A stretch of DNA of 64,000 nucleotides from Platycnemis pennipes. Its lineage: Eukaryota; Arthropoda; Insecta; Odonata; Platycnemididae. This document shows positions 10,850-22,700 of this stretch, one piece after another. Made by a program: the position numbers and the translations under genes. The number at the start of each line of letters is the position of its first letter. The stretch's first letter is position 1. The notes under the pieces are model-generated. The model was not told the DNA's origin. It did not search any database and was given only the letters and a program-made list of their open reading frames with translations. Location of the stretch: NCBI GenBank assembly GCA_933228895.1, contig OW121846.1, positions 150,210,746-150,274,745 of the forward strand. The letters are read 5' to 3'.

Positions 10850-12341
10850 TTCCGGATATCTGAGTCTGATTTGGTGACGACTTACTGACCAAAGAATATT
10901 TTTTCCGTAGAAGATGATCCATAAGATATATCATAATGAGTAATTAATTAAACAAATGCGATGAAAAATCATTGAAAAATAATTATCTTGAAAATGTTTG
11001 AGCAGATTAGTTATATAAGATAGCAAAAAAAATTTGCGTACAAAAATTCAGGTTGAGTTAAAACTTCGATATCTCCAGCGATGTATTTTTAAATTATCAG
11101 AAATGCGAAACACTGGAAAACGAAAAGAAAGCTGGAGACCCATTATCGTTACGTTGTAGGTCTCAAAGCGTCATCATGCGGCCTGAATATTGCACATTGC
11201 ATGGCCTATGTGGATGAATGAACGAATGACGGTCTTCCTACTCAATACTTTATGATGCTGACATGAAGATACCTTGCACGATAGCTGGCAGTATTCGAAA
11301 AGCAAATAGAAAGACAGCAATGATCCCAGGAAGTTAGGTGGAATAATATTCTTGATCAAATCCAGCACAGGGAGGGTGGACATTTTTCAGGAAGCCGTTA
11401 GACCAGGAGACAAGGAGCTGGACATAAAAAGGATTTCTTTATCTACTATATGCGATAATTTCTCTTAAAGCGGCGACATACGGCTACCTTTCTAAATCAA
11501 TTGCAAAAGTAGAAGATAGAACCATCCGCCTATCATGAGATCAGTTCCGAATTCCCATGAACGCCAAGGCATGCGTATGAACGGCGAAAGAGAAGAATAG
11601 GTCGATGTAAGCAAATAGCATAACATTCCTTCAGCGTATCTTCGATATAAATATAAAATATGTATGCAGGGCTTTCGTAAAATAAAAATGGTGGACGAAA
11701 AACATTCACCATCGTCAGGTCTCAAATTGTAAAGTTCGTATTTTCCAGTCAGTTACATTTCAGCTCGACCAATCCTCACTGACATCAACGGAACGGTTTC
11801 ATGGTTTATATGGTCATGGAAAATATTGAAGTTCGTTGTTTGTTTCTGTTAACTTTTTCAAACGAGTGAAAGAGAGCGAAGAGGCGGACACCGGGAGAAT
11901 CCCAGGATCTTTCCAGACTGTGGGAGAAGGAACTCAGCCTAAATAAAAAAAGATAGGAAAGACGGATAATGTTAAGTTTGACGAGAACCATATAGTAAAA
12001 TACCGCGTTTAAAATGCATTCACGGAATAATATACCTCCGTTCTGGATGCCAGCGGGTTTACATTTCGGGGCAGGCAATCTGCCAGAATTCCGTCACATA
12101 CTCGGGCGATGAGTCCATCACCTTACCCTGTTTGAAATTCCGCAGTGGTGGCCGAGATCTAAGAATAATGAATTTCCATCAGAAAGGAATCCCATATTCT
12201 CTCCGAGCGATAGTGGCGGCGCTCAATTTTTTGGGAAAATGTTTTCTCCCATAGTTCATCGACACCTTCCAGCCACCGCCAAGTGATTTTATAACGCGTT
12301 TTTCATTGTCTTGTCCGTATTGCATGGCTGCAGTTTTGATA
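10850..12341. other. Unassigned DNA
   Basis: About 1.5 kb without a recognised gene. Minus-strand open frames at 11492-11725 and 11806-12078 have no family resemblance. No satellite, tRNA or clear inverted repeat is visible. Confidence 0.4.
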
Positions 12342-13186
12342 TCACTGTATAACATTTTGCTTACTAAAGTGGCCGACCTGGTTTTTTTTCGTCGGAGGAC
12401 ATACGCTACCGAAGTTAGATACCGTCAACCTCTTTCTACGTTCCTCCTTCCCAAGTGGGCAGCCTACTTGATCGACTGTGGTCTTTCCCGAAGCGTCGCT
12501 CTCCAAATTTGTTAATTTCATAGACGCAAAAAATTCCTGCGCTTCGACTAAATCCATACCACTGACTGAAATTGGCACATTTTGCAATTCAGCGTAAACC
12601 CTGGCCTTAGCTCCTCCCGTTTTTCAATCATAGCCCACACAAGTTCCAAGGATTCAGGTATGTGGAAATCCATAGTGACAGAGAAAAATAACAATAGATA
12701 TTACCACTCGTAAATTTATTGACGGAACAACTAGTTTCAGCGCTTCTGTGCCATCATTGGTTCCTTCCTGCGTCAGTCGTCAGGTGCAATTCACGGATGC
12801 AAATAGTTATTTTTCTATGTGGAGGGAAACTCGACAGTTCATCGGACTATGGCACTCGAGCACAGCGATCTGCTTGTTAATTAAGGCAATATCCAATATT
12901 CTTCTTCCAGTTACTTACGCTTCCTCTGAGCCGTGTCTTCTGCATCATGAAACTCCCCGAAGACCACGCCGACGTGGGAATCACCAAATGCCTCCTCAAC
13001 GTGATGGAAATCCTCACTGAAAACAATGTTGTTGGAAGGGTCTTGCTGACTTGATACGCTGTCCTTGTCTTTTTTCTTGAAAATGTTCAACTTATTGCGA
13101 GTTAACTTCGAGTCAGGAACCCCCATTCTTCTCATTGTCACCAAAGCTGATAAATACCCGCGCTGATTCCTACACGACACTAACAC
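12342..13186 (-). pseudogene. Possible Mutator-like transposase remnant
   Basis: Minus-strand segments look like the start of an arthropod Mutator-like transposase. From 13186 there is a lysine-rich open frame ending in QRKRK. After a stop or shift, VTGRRILDIALINKQI lies near 12910-12860. From 12673, EKREELRPGFTLNCKMCQF shows a CxMC pair, followed after another shift by SGMDLVEAQEFFASMKL (to about 12500). The wording GRRI(V/L)DI followed by a C-x2-C motif matches my memory of the Mutator transposase domain. The shifts and about 120 bp of unexplained DNA between blocks mean it is broken, or interrupted by an intron. It could instead be an unknown host pseudogene. Confidence 0.35.
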
Positions 13187-13334
13187 ACTGGCCTTGTCCT
13201 AGCGCTACCCACTCAACTCGAATGAGGGGACGGAGTATGAAGGGAGAGAGAGGGGAGGGAGGTGAAAAGGTAGTGTAGCATTGGTAGCAGTCACTCCGCT
13301 GTCGATGTGCCCATGAAGCGACCGAATGAGCTAG

Positions 13335-13864
13335 TTGTTCCTCCTGCGGCCGGCAGGAGCCGCCACGTCTAGATGCAAATATTTTCCAAAACATATTCGA
13401 GCATTTTGCGTTAAACCGAAGGGTTTAAAACACCTATGTGTCCGATATCTGGTATTTACCAGAGATGCAGACGTCCGTATCCCAAGAGTACGAACAAATT
13501 GTATTGGGGAGTCACCACCTTGGAGAATCCCTCGGCCATCCATAAGCCTAGACTTGGCAAGGCACACAAAGAGCCAAACCCCTTCCTGCGAGCTAAAAGC
13601 CCTGTTCCTCGAAAGTCTACATCAGTATGACGGTCATGAGTTGATATACACCGATGGCTCTAAAAGCTCCGTAGCTTGCGGATGTGCCTTCGTCCGTAAC
13701 TCATGCTCGTTCAGTTTTAGGCTAGATCCTTGTTTACTCAGCTGAGCTAATGGCGATCAAAATGGCTCTGGAGAGCATAGAAACGGCTTCCTGATCCTAT
13801 TTAATATGTTCGGACTCAACAAGCGCTCTCCAGTCGATAGGGACCTACTCACCGTCACACGTCC
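13335..13864 (+). pseudogene. LINE 3' coding region, RNase H domain, part 1
   Basis: Plus-strand frame with PPWRIPRP, then HELIYTDGSKSSVACGCAFV (first catalytic D at about 13653). A small frameshift near 13735 leads to YSAELMAIKMALESIE (catalytic E) and, after a stop at 13792-13794, ICSDSTSALQSIGTYSPSH (second D). This is the RNase H domain carried after the reverse transcriptase by I-group and related LINEs. The reverse transcriptase itself is not visible upstream, so the copy is 5'-truncated. The domain is cut at 13864 by the long inverted-repeat element and resumes at 15589. Confidence 0.8.
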
Positions 13865-15588
13865 TACTGTCGTGGAAAAAAGTCATGACACTCGAGTTTA
13901 CACGTCAATGATAGTTGTACCCGTAGTCCCACATGAAAACAAGTTATATCAAAAATTAGCAAATTTAATTCTGCGTTTAACTGTGCAAAGTGAAAATTTT
14001 TATTTTAACTTGTTAAAATTTTATTGTCTGTGAAACCAAAAAAGTGCCGGTTTTTTCACCGTTTCAAACGGAATGCTCACTTTAAAAATGCATAACTTTT
14101 AAAGTATTCATTGGATCGTAACCAAACTTTAATACAACATAAAGGAACTTATTACTAAGGTATGTGCAAAGTGTTAAGATAATCGAAGTTTAAATAAAAT
14201 TGTTCTTGTAAATTTTGTGAAACAACTATTTCTCAGTACTGCGTAGTCATATCGATACGAATCTTGTCCTGTCATGAAGCTTATGGTAATACAATACTAA
14301 TCGAATCTCGATATTTAGAATTTATTTAGTTGTTTATTTTATGTGCGCTTACATTTAATGCGGTGTTTCCAACAACAAGAGGATTGAAGCGAGCGGGAGG
14401 AAGCGGACGCATGTCCTTGGAATTCCGTGTGACGTTGCCGCGTTCGACACCTCTGTTGCCATCGGACACCATTTGTTGCATTGTAACTTAAAAAGGTAGG
14501 ATTCTTTTATTTCGAAAGAAAATTACTCCTTTCCATCTCCTTTTCTCATGAGGGCTTTGGACCTCCAATGGCAGGTTTAAAATTGGGTTGCTAGCTAATA
14601 AGCTGTTGTCATTACATTACATTGTGATGCTTACATTGTGCCGATGGCGAGGCCGAATGACCCGCTTTGTCTCAGCGATGAATCATTTGTGTTTGTATGT
14701 CTGACCCGTCTGACCCTACAATCATTCTGTCGCCGATTTTCTTTGGATTAACATCTGACAGTATGCCTGCTAAACCATTGACAGAGGGCGAGTTTGCCAT
14801 GGTTGCTAGTGCGATTTGTTTTTTTAGAAGCGAGAGTGAAAAGATTAACGATAAGAGGTATCTGGTCTATCATAAAGTGTCCGAGTGTGTTGGAAGATCG
14901 TTATCGACGGTGAAGAGATGTGCCACTGCAATGAAAGAAAATCTTTTTAAGTTACAATGCAACAAAAATGTATGGATTCTACACATGGAGCGCGGGGATG
15001 GTGTCGAACGTGGCAACGTCGCACGGAATTCCAAGGCCATGCGTCCGTTTCCTCTCGTTCGCTTCAATCCTCTTGTTGTTGGAAACACCGCATTAAATGT
15101 AAGCGCTCATAAAATAAACAACTAAATAAACTCTAAATATCGAGAACCGATTAGCCTTGTATTACCAGAAGCTCCATGACAGGACAAGATTCGTATCGAT
15201 ATGACTACGCAGTACTGAGAAAAAGTTGTTTCACAAAATTTACAAGAACAATTTTATTTAAACTTCGATTATCTTAACACTTTGTACATACCTTAGCAAT
15301 AAGTTTCTTTATGTTGTATTAAAGTTGGGTTACGATCCAATGAATACTTTACAAGTTATGCATTTTTAAAGTGAGCATTCCGTTTGAAACGGTGAAAAAA
15401 CCGGCACTTTTTTGGTTTCACAGACAATAAAATTTTAACAAGTTAAAATAAAAATTTTCACTTTCCACAGTTAAACGCAGAATTAAATTTGCTAATTTTT
15501 GATATAACTTGTTTTCATGTGGGACTACGGTTACAACTGTCATTAACTTGTAAACTCGAGTGTCATGACTTTCTTCCACGACAGTAGT
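13865..15588. mobile_element. 1.7-kb DNA transposon with about 640-bp terminal inverted repeats
   Basis: The outer ends read CTGTCGTGGAA on the left and TTCCACGACAG on the right, each next to TA (13865-13866 and 15585-15586). The left arm to about 14500 and the right arm from about 14945 are reverse complements with only scattered mismatches, so the whole could fold into a very long hairpin. The unique core of about 450 bp contains the start of an open frame. The element splits an RNase H domain whose frame rejoins if one copy of GTCC (13861-13864 / 15589-15592) is removed; a TA duplication is the alternative reading. TA flanks and the HTH-like core protein hint at a Tc1/mariner-type element, but this is not proven. 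Confidence 0.85.
14697..15125 (+). CDS. 142-codon open frame in the long-TIR element, HTH-like
   Basis: Starts in the unique core and runs about 180 bp into the right inverted repeat. The middle part (LTEGEFAMVASAICFF, then VSECVGRSLSTVKRCATAMK) looks like a helix-turn-helix start: an ExxMV helix, then a GRSxxTVxR recognition helix, as in the N-terminal part of DDE_3/mariner-like transposases. No catalytic DDE domain follows, so it is either the leftover N terminus of the transposase or a small DNA-binding protein. The C-terminal 60 residues are a by-product of the inverted repeat. The function is inferred only from these helices; I would not exclude a chance frame. Confidence 0.35.
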   Translation: MSDPSDPTIILSPIFFGLTSDSMPAKPLTEGEFAMVASAICFFRSESEKINDKRYLVYHKVSECVGRSLSTVKRCATAMKENLFKLQCNKNVWILHMERGDGVERGNVARNSKAMRPFPLVRFNPLVVGNTALNVSAHKINN

Positions 15589-16143
15589 GTCCAAGACATA
15601 CACAGCCGATTGACTCTCCTATCCCAGCAGGATATACAAATATCTTTCTCATGGGTACCTGGTCATACAGGAGTGAAAGGTAATGAAATTGCCGATCTAG
15701 CCGTCAAAGAAGCTCTAAATAAACAGCGGATAGATATTGACACTGTACTGTCTGCGGACATTAAGGTAATTTTTCGAAAAGTAATCTACAATCGTTGGAG
15801 AACAACGTGGGAAAATACCGCCTAAAACAAACAAAGGCGCATAAAGAGAGGGGAATATTCCATCCGTGACAGTAGAAGGGAAGGGGTTGTAATTACCCGT
15901 CTCAGAATCGGGCACACCGCGTATTTCCATTCCTACTTATTCTCAGTGGAGAAAGAACCACCAATCTGTGACGAGTGCAGATGTCAGGCCTCAGTAAAAC
16001 ACCTGGAATGCAAAAGATATGAAAATGTACGCACGAAGTATAGCATAGAGGGTGAACTGAGAGATATTCTTGGGGACGACCCCGAGAAAGTTTCTGGAGT
16101 TATTAAATTTTTAAAAAAAGCACATATATTTTCAGCCATATAA
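15589..16143 (+). pseudogene. LINE 3' coding region, RNase H end and C-terminal domain, part 2
   Basis: Continuation of the domain cut at 13864. VQDIHSRLTLLSQQDIQISF leads into WVPGHTGVKGNEIADLAVKE, with the terminal RNase H D in EIAD. After one more shift near 15825 come RLRIGHTAYFHSYLF and a cysteine/histidine cluster PPICDECRCQASVKHLE. This last is the CCHC-like tail (C-x2-C-x(7-8)-H-x4-C) common after RNase H in I/jockey-type LINEs. The frame ends at a TAA at 16141-16143. The two parts together give the four RNase H acidic positions, so the inserted element, two small shifts and one stop are the visible lesions in this part. Confidence 0.8.
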
Positions 16144-16874
16144 TAACAGGTGTATTATTGCGATTGCATAATACGGTGTCACGTCAGGGAAACCGTATCA
16201 TGTTACCCAAATATATGACAAGAACATGGCGGCGAAGGTGCGAAATGACTATTAGTTGTCTAAGCACCTAAAATCCATAATACCTTCCTATCTACGAAGG
16301 GTTTAAATAATACTATAACATTTCTACTTTATTCAAATGAAATTTCAGAGGTCTTGTGAGAGTCCAATTTTCGCGTCGATGCGTAGTTATCCTAATATAA
16401 TTAACAAAAATAAATTAAAAACACAATGTCTCAAAGTAGCTGTCACAGAACCTCGGGAATCTGGCCTTGGTTACGTGCAAATAATTTGAAGCGATCTATT
16501 AAATAATAAGTTCAAAAACATTGGAAGAAAATTTAGACACCAGTCCTGCGCCCTCTAGAATTCCTTGAGGGTCGCATCCGGGCGTTCAAAATGACAGCTC
16601 CTGTTTCGAGTTGGGTAACTTAGTGCACAACGACGTCTAAATATTCCACGTCAGGAATCAAGTCTTTTCACATTGACACTAACAAGGGAAGACTATTTAC
16701 CTTGATACGCCTTTTTGAATGTCATATTTTTTATGACGTTTGGAATGCCAAATGATGCTAGGAATGCGTCGTGGTTTGGTTGAATAGGCTTTAGTTTAGC
16801 TGTAATAAATTAATTTAAAGTCATTATTTTCAGCGCGGTTAACATAAGCTCAAGACAACGCACCTTTCCTTCGG
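16144..16874. other. Unassigned DNA after LINE 3' end
   Basis: Probably begins with the LINE 3' UTR, but no simple-repeat tail is visible to mark its end. The rest is AT-rich with no recognised gene. Confidence 0.4.
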
Positions 16875-16935
16875 CGAGCCCCGTTGGAGCAGTGGTTAAG
16901 ACTAAGAGGTCGTGGGTTCGAGACCGGTCGGGTGA
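16875..16935 (+). repeat. tRNA-derived SINE head (pol III A and B boxes)
   Basis: A-box-like TGGAGCAGTGG at 16885-16895 and a consensus B box GGTTCGAGACC at 16915-16925, start-to-start spacing 30 nt. This is shorter than in a true tRNA and typical of tRNA-derived SINEs. A cloverleaf with paired acceptor ends cannot be drawn, so I do not call a tRNA gene. The SINE body probably continues to about 17040, but its 3' end cannot be set. Confidence 0.5.
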
Positions 16936-19796
16936 ACATTTTTTGCGTCTCGATTTCATTAATTTTCGTTTTCGTCATTAATTTCGTTAGTTTTCTTCTA
17001 TTATTTTCCATTGCAGCAGGTCTCACCGGACGAAGGAACATTTTTAACCGTTATCTTCGACATATTATATTGACGTTTTATTCCGAACTAGGGAGCATGA
17101 CATATAGTAGCAACCCTAGTGTGCGCTCACTAATTTATTTGTCCATAGATTATAGTGATCAACTTCCTAATCACCATGGAACACAACTATTTCATATGTG
17201 TTCATTCACATTAATGCGTTCGATCTTAAGGCAGTGAACACCAGCATACGTAAATTAGATAAAAACGCGTAAAGAGAATACTTACCTTATTATCAACCGC
17301 TCTCATTAAAATATAACCTAAAAAGAAATGAAATTACTTGGTATGTAAGTAGTAAAATAAATGTGGGGGATAAATCATATATATCTTATGCACAAAAAAA
17401 TGAGTTATCACACGCAAGTGTGTGAAGGAATAAAAATAACATTCATTTGGGAACATTCCGGCGATATTGTGTGTCCTTTGAACATATCGAAAAGAAAAAA
17501 GATTACAAAATTTCCTTCCCTTGATATTAAGGAAATAGACGCTCTGGAGATCATAGAAACTATACCTTGAGGCAGCGGTACCATGTCAGATATCATCTGG
17601 CCAATGTCCAATAAATGTTATTACTATTGTTAATTGCTATTCAAATATGACCACGAAATGATCAAGTAACTGAATTGTGAAATTAGTCAACTTACGTTTG
17701 AGTCGGAAATCAATGTTCGAGACAAACTTCACCTTCTGAGATTATGGAAAAAACTAAAAAGGAAATGAAAAAAGGTACAGTATATAGGGAGGGCAAACCT
17801 TTCGCATGCGATGTAATTACGTGCATAAAATTCGGTATAATAATTTTACTTGCTTATGCACTGCTGTATTATCTGAACTCATACGGTCAAATTATGCATT
17901 CTAAATTGAGATTAATGTACAGGTTTGCTTCCTATTCTCGCTAATGGCAAGGTACCTTAATAAAAACTTAAGATGCACTCAGGGCTTTCTGCTATTCTTA
18001 GTTTTCGCTTCTGCCTGAGACCCGATTTCTTGTGACACCCGTTCGTCAATCATTATCCGGTTTTAGGAGACTGCAGACTCTTATGTTTATCTGAATCTGG
18101 TCGAAAAGCTAAACACGTGATTGCATGAATATGTTCGTACATGTATAGGTGCATTTACATTACTGTATTCAGATATCTTTACATTAAGAAAAATGTCTAC
18201 GAGATCGACAAAGAAGTGGTGATGCTCAACTCCAAATATTCTGAACACATATTTTTGAAAATTCTAATGTGACGAAATTTGGCAGCCGTAAAATAGTTCC
18301 CTACGTAGTATGTGCAAGTTAATAAATTTAACCAATGACGTTATGATTATTTGCTATGAGTACCGCCTATGTAAGGCATAATATGCATTATGAAGACTAA
18401 AATCCAAGTCGTCTGCTTAATTTATACTCTATATTTCATATTTTATTTCTTTATTGAACTCCACAAACAGCACTAAGGCCTTTACATTGAGATATATAAA
18501 ATATTAATTATAAAAAAGTTATAATTATAACAAAAATGATAATAAACAGAATATGAGTAAGAGTTAAAAAATTGAAAGAACTCCAAGTTCTTAGCAACGT
18601 TGCCAAATTCACCGGAGCTTGCCGGCTCCTTGCTCGGAAGAAAACCGGAAGTATGTTGTTTGAACTTAAATACTAACGTTAAACATCCGATGACCTTGGC
18701 TGGAAGTAATATTTTATCTGCTTTTATATCTCGTGCACGTTTCCTTAGTTATAAACAAATTCTTTCGGGCCAAAATTGAGGAAATTTTTTTATGTGAAGG
18801 GAGGTCATCATACTCCAATAAGGAGAATGAATTTTAACGTGAAAAACCTTCATTTTCTGATCCGTTTATCAAGGTTAAATGTTCGATGACATAGCAGTAT
18901 TTTGACACCACTCGATTGGGAATGAACTAAAATGTATGTGAAAAGAGGGTAGGTTATCGGGCATGCCTAAAATGATGGTTCCTCCTTAAAGCCAAAGGTG
19001 AAAATGTTCAAAACAATAGAAAAAACCCAACAGCACGACGACGTGACATATGACTGTGAGCTTATGCCTCCGTTGATATACCACTACCGCACAACACAAG
19101 ATTGTCAACAATAGCCTCGACCAAGTTATACACCAGCAAAAATATACAGGAATTAAATAAAATACACCACGGCCGTTGTGTTCAATCGTTTCATTGTGTT
19201 ATCGTAATTGCCATGTCACCATTGTTCTATGGAGGTCATAGCTTGGTGAACGACTGTCCTACTTGCTTTCTACTGTAGCGTCATCTTCACTAGCTTTGCT
19301 TTACCTTGATTAATTTGTAATTTGTCAATTAAAATCGTGGAGACATCCTCAGTGAGTTGTGGAAGCATTTAATTCTGCTTCGCTTTCCTGTGGTTGACGC
19401 TATCAAAAATATCACCTTTGTCATCACACGGAAAATGGCAATTATCTTTTATTCCAGTTATTTTAGGAGTGTATTTATTCTGCTTCTTTTCTGACAAATT
19501 GAACGTAATTGATATCGCACTCTTCCCACAATAGCTTCTTCCTGTTAGAAACAGCGACGGCTTACTGCCACGTTTCTGAGTAACACGCCACAGCTGTTCA
19601 TTTCCATTGCAATCCTATTCATTAAATTATTACAATAGGTGCATGCGTCATTGCCTTCCACATATAAAAGTACATACTGTTGTTTTTAAATTAAAGAAAA
19701 TTCGCAGTGTGAACAGCAGTTGGTGGCTCAGTGTTAATATAGTAGAAGGTAAAGGGCAAGGGGGGGACAAGAGAGAGTAATGACGCACACGTGATT
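16936..19796. other. Unassigned AT-rich DNA up to the satellite edge
   Basis: About 2.9 kb with no supported gene. Open frames at 17361-17570 and 17744-17944 (the second with a hydrophobic stretch IIILLAYALLYYL) have no family resemblance. A purine-rich stretch at 19740-19780 lies just before the satellite begins. Conserved exons cannot be excluded. Confidence 0.4.
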
Positions 19797-22700
19797 AAAA
19801 AATATCGATTCGTGGCCCTCCTCTCTTTTCTTGGTCTACCTTCTAAAATCACTTCTAGAGCCATCCATAGAAAAAAATTAACTCTTTCTACTCTTCTCAG
19901 CGATGTTCACTGAATTCTGTGCAAATAAATCATCGAAATTAAAAATATCGATTCGTGGCACTCCTCTCTATTATGGATCATCCATCTAAAATCACTTCTA
20001 GAGCCATCTTTAGAAAAAATTGACACTTTCTACTCTTCTCAGCGATGTTCACTGAATTATGTGCAAATTAATCAGCGAAATTAAAAATATCGGTTCGTGG
20101 CACTCCTCTCTATTAAAGATCATCCATCTAAACTCACTTCTAGAGCCATTTTTAGGCAACATTGACTCTTTCTACACTTCTCATCGATGTTCACTAAATT
20201 ATGTGCAAATAAATCATCGAAATTAAATATATCGATTCGTGGCACTTCTCTCTATTATGGATCATAAATCTAAAATCACTTCTAGAGCCATCTTTATTAA
20301 AAATTGACACTTTCTACTCTTCTCAGCGATGTTCACTGAATTATGTGCATATAAATCATCGAAATTCAAAATATCGATTCGTCGCACTCCTCTCTATTAT
20401 GGATCATCCATCTAAAATCACTTCTAGAGCCATCGTTGACAAAAAATTGACACTTTCTACTCTTCTCAGCGATGTTCAATGAATTATGTGCAAATAAATC
20501 AGCGAAATTAAAAATATCGATTCGTGGCACTCCTCTCTATTATGGATCATCTGTCCGAAATCACTTCTAGAGCCATCTTTAGAAAAAATTGACACTTTCT
20601 ACTCTTCTCAGCGATGTTCACACAATTATGTGAAAATATATCAGCGAAATCAAAAATGTCGGTACGTGGACTTCCTCTCTGTTATGACTCATCCAACTAA
20701 AATCATTTCTAGAGCCATCATTAGGCAACAGTGACTCTTTATACTCTTCTCGGCAAAATTCACTGAATTGTGTGCAAATACATCATCGAAATTTAAAATA
20801 TCGATTCGTGGCACTCATCTCTATTATGGATCATCCATTTAAAATCACTTCTATAGCCATCTTTAGAAAAACTTGACACTTTCTACTCTTCTCAGCGATG
20901 TTCACTGAATTATGTGCAAATAAATCAGCGAAATTAAAACATCGATTCATGGCACTCCTCTCTATTATGGATCATCTGTCCGAATTCACTTCTAGAGCCA
21001 TCTTTAGAAAAAATATTCACTTTCTACTCTTCTCAGCGATGTTCACACAATTATGTGAAAATAAATCAGCGAAATTAAAAATATCGATTCATGGCACTCC
21101 GTATATTATGGGTCATCCATTCGAAATCACTTCTAGAGCCATCTTTAGAAAAAATTGACACTTTCTACTCTTCTCAGCGATGTTAACTGAAACATGTGCA
21201 AATAAATCATCGAAATTAAAAATATCGATTCGTGGCACTCCTCTCTATTGTGGATCATCCATCTAAATTCACTTCTAGAGCCATCATTAGAAAAAATTGA
21301 CACTTTCTACTCTTCTCAGCGATGTTCACTGAAATATGTGCAAATAAATCATCGAAATTAAAAATATCGATTCGTGGCACTCTTCTCTATTATGGATCAT
21401 CCATCTAAAATCACTTCTAGAGCCATCTTTAGTAAAAATTGACACTTTCTACTCTTCTCAGCGATGTTCACTGAATTATGTGCAAATTAATCAGCGAAAT
21501 TAAAAATATCGATTCGTGGCACTCCTCTCTATTATGGATCATCCATCTAAAATCACTTCAAGAGCCATCTCTAGAAAAAATTGACACTTTCTACTCTTCT
21601 CAGCGATGTTCACTGATTTATGTGCAAATTAATCAGCGAAATTAAAAATATCGAGTCGTGGCACTCCTCTCTATCATGGATTATACATCTAAAATCACTT
21701 CTAGAGCCATCTTTAGAAAAAATTGTCACTTTTTTCTCTTGTCAGCGATGTTCACTGAATTATGTGCAAATAAATCAGCAAAATTAAAAACATTGATTCG
21801 TGTCACTCCTCTCTATTATAGATCATCCATATAAAATCACTTCTAGAGCCTTCACTAGGCAACATTGACTCTTTGTACTCTTCTCAACGAAATTCACTGA
21901 AATTAGTGCAAACAAATCATTGTTTTTAAAAATATCGGTTCGTGGCTTTCCTCTCTATAAAGGATCATCCATCTAAAATCACTTCCGGAGCCATCTTTAG
22001 AAAAAATTAAAACTTTCTACTCTTCTCAGCAATGTTAACTGAATCATGTGCAAATAAATCATCGAAATTAAAAATATCGGTTCGTGGCCTTCCCCTTTTC
22101 TAAGGATCATCCATCTAAAATCACTTCTATGGCCATCTTTAGAAGAAATTGACACTTTCTACACTTCTCAGCGATGTTCACTGATTTATGTGCAAATAAA
22201 TTAGCGAAATTAAAAATATCGATTCGTGGCACTCCTGTCTATTATGGATCATCCATCTAAAATCACTTCTATGGCCATCTTAAGAAATAATTGTCACTTT
22301 CTACTCTTCTCATCGATGTTCATTGAATTATGTGCAAATAAATCAGCGAAATAAAACATATCGATTCATGGCACTCCGTTTATTATGGGTCATCCATCTA
22401 AAATCACTTCTTGAGCCATCTTTAGAAAAAATTGATACTTTCTACTCTTCTCAGCGATGTTCACTGAATTATGTGCAAATAAATCATCGAATTTAAAAAT
22501 ATCGATTCGTGTCACTCCTCTCTATTATGGATCATCCATCTGAAATCACTTCTAGGGCCATCTTTAGAAGAAATTGACACTTTCTACTCTTCTTATCGAT
22601 GTTCACTGAATTATGTGCAAATAAATCATCGAATTTAAAAATATTGATTCGTGGCACTCCTCTCTATTATAGATCATCCATCTACAATCACTTCTAGAGC

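Noticed and set aside
16875..16935. Functional tRNA gene
   Set aside because: A and B boxes are only 30 nt apart and no seven-pair acceptor stem can be drawn; a SINE head fits better.
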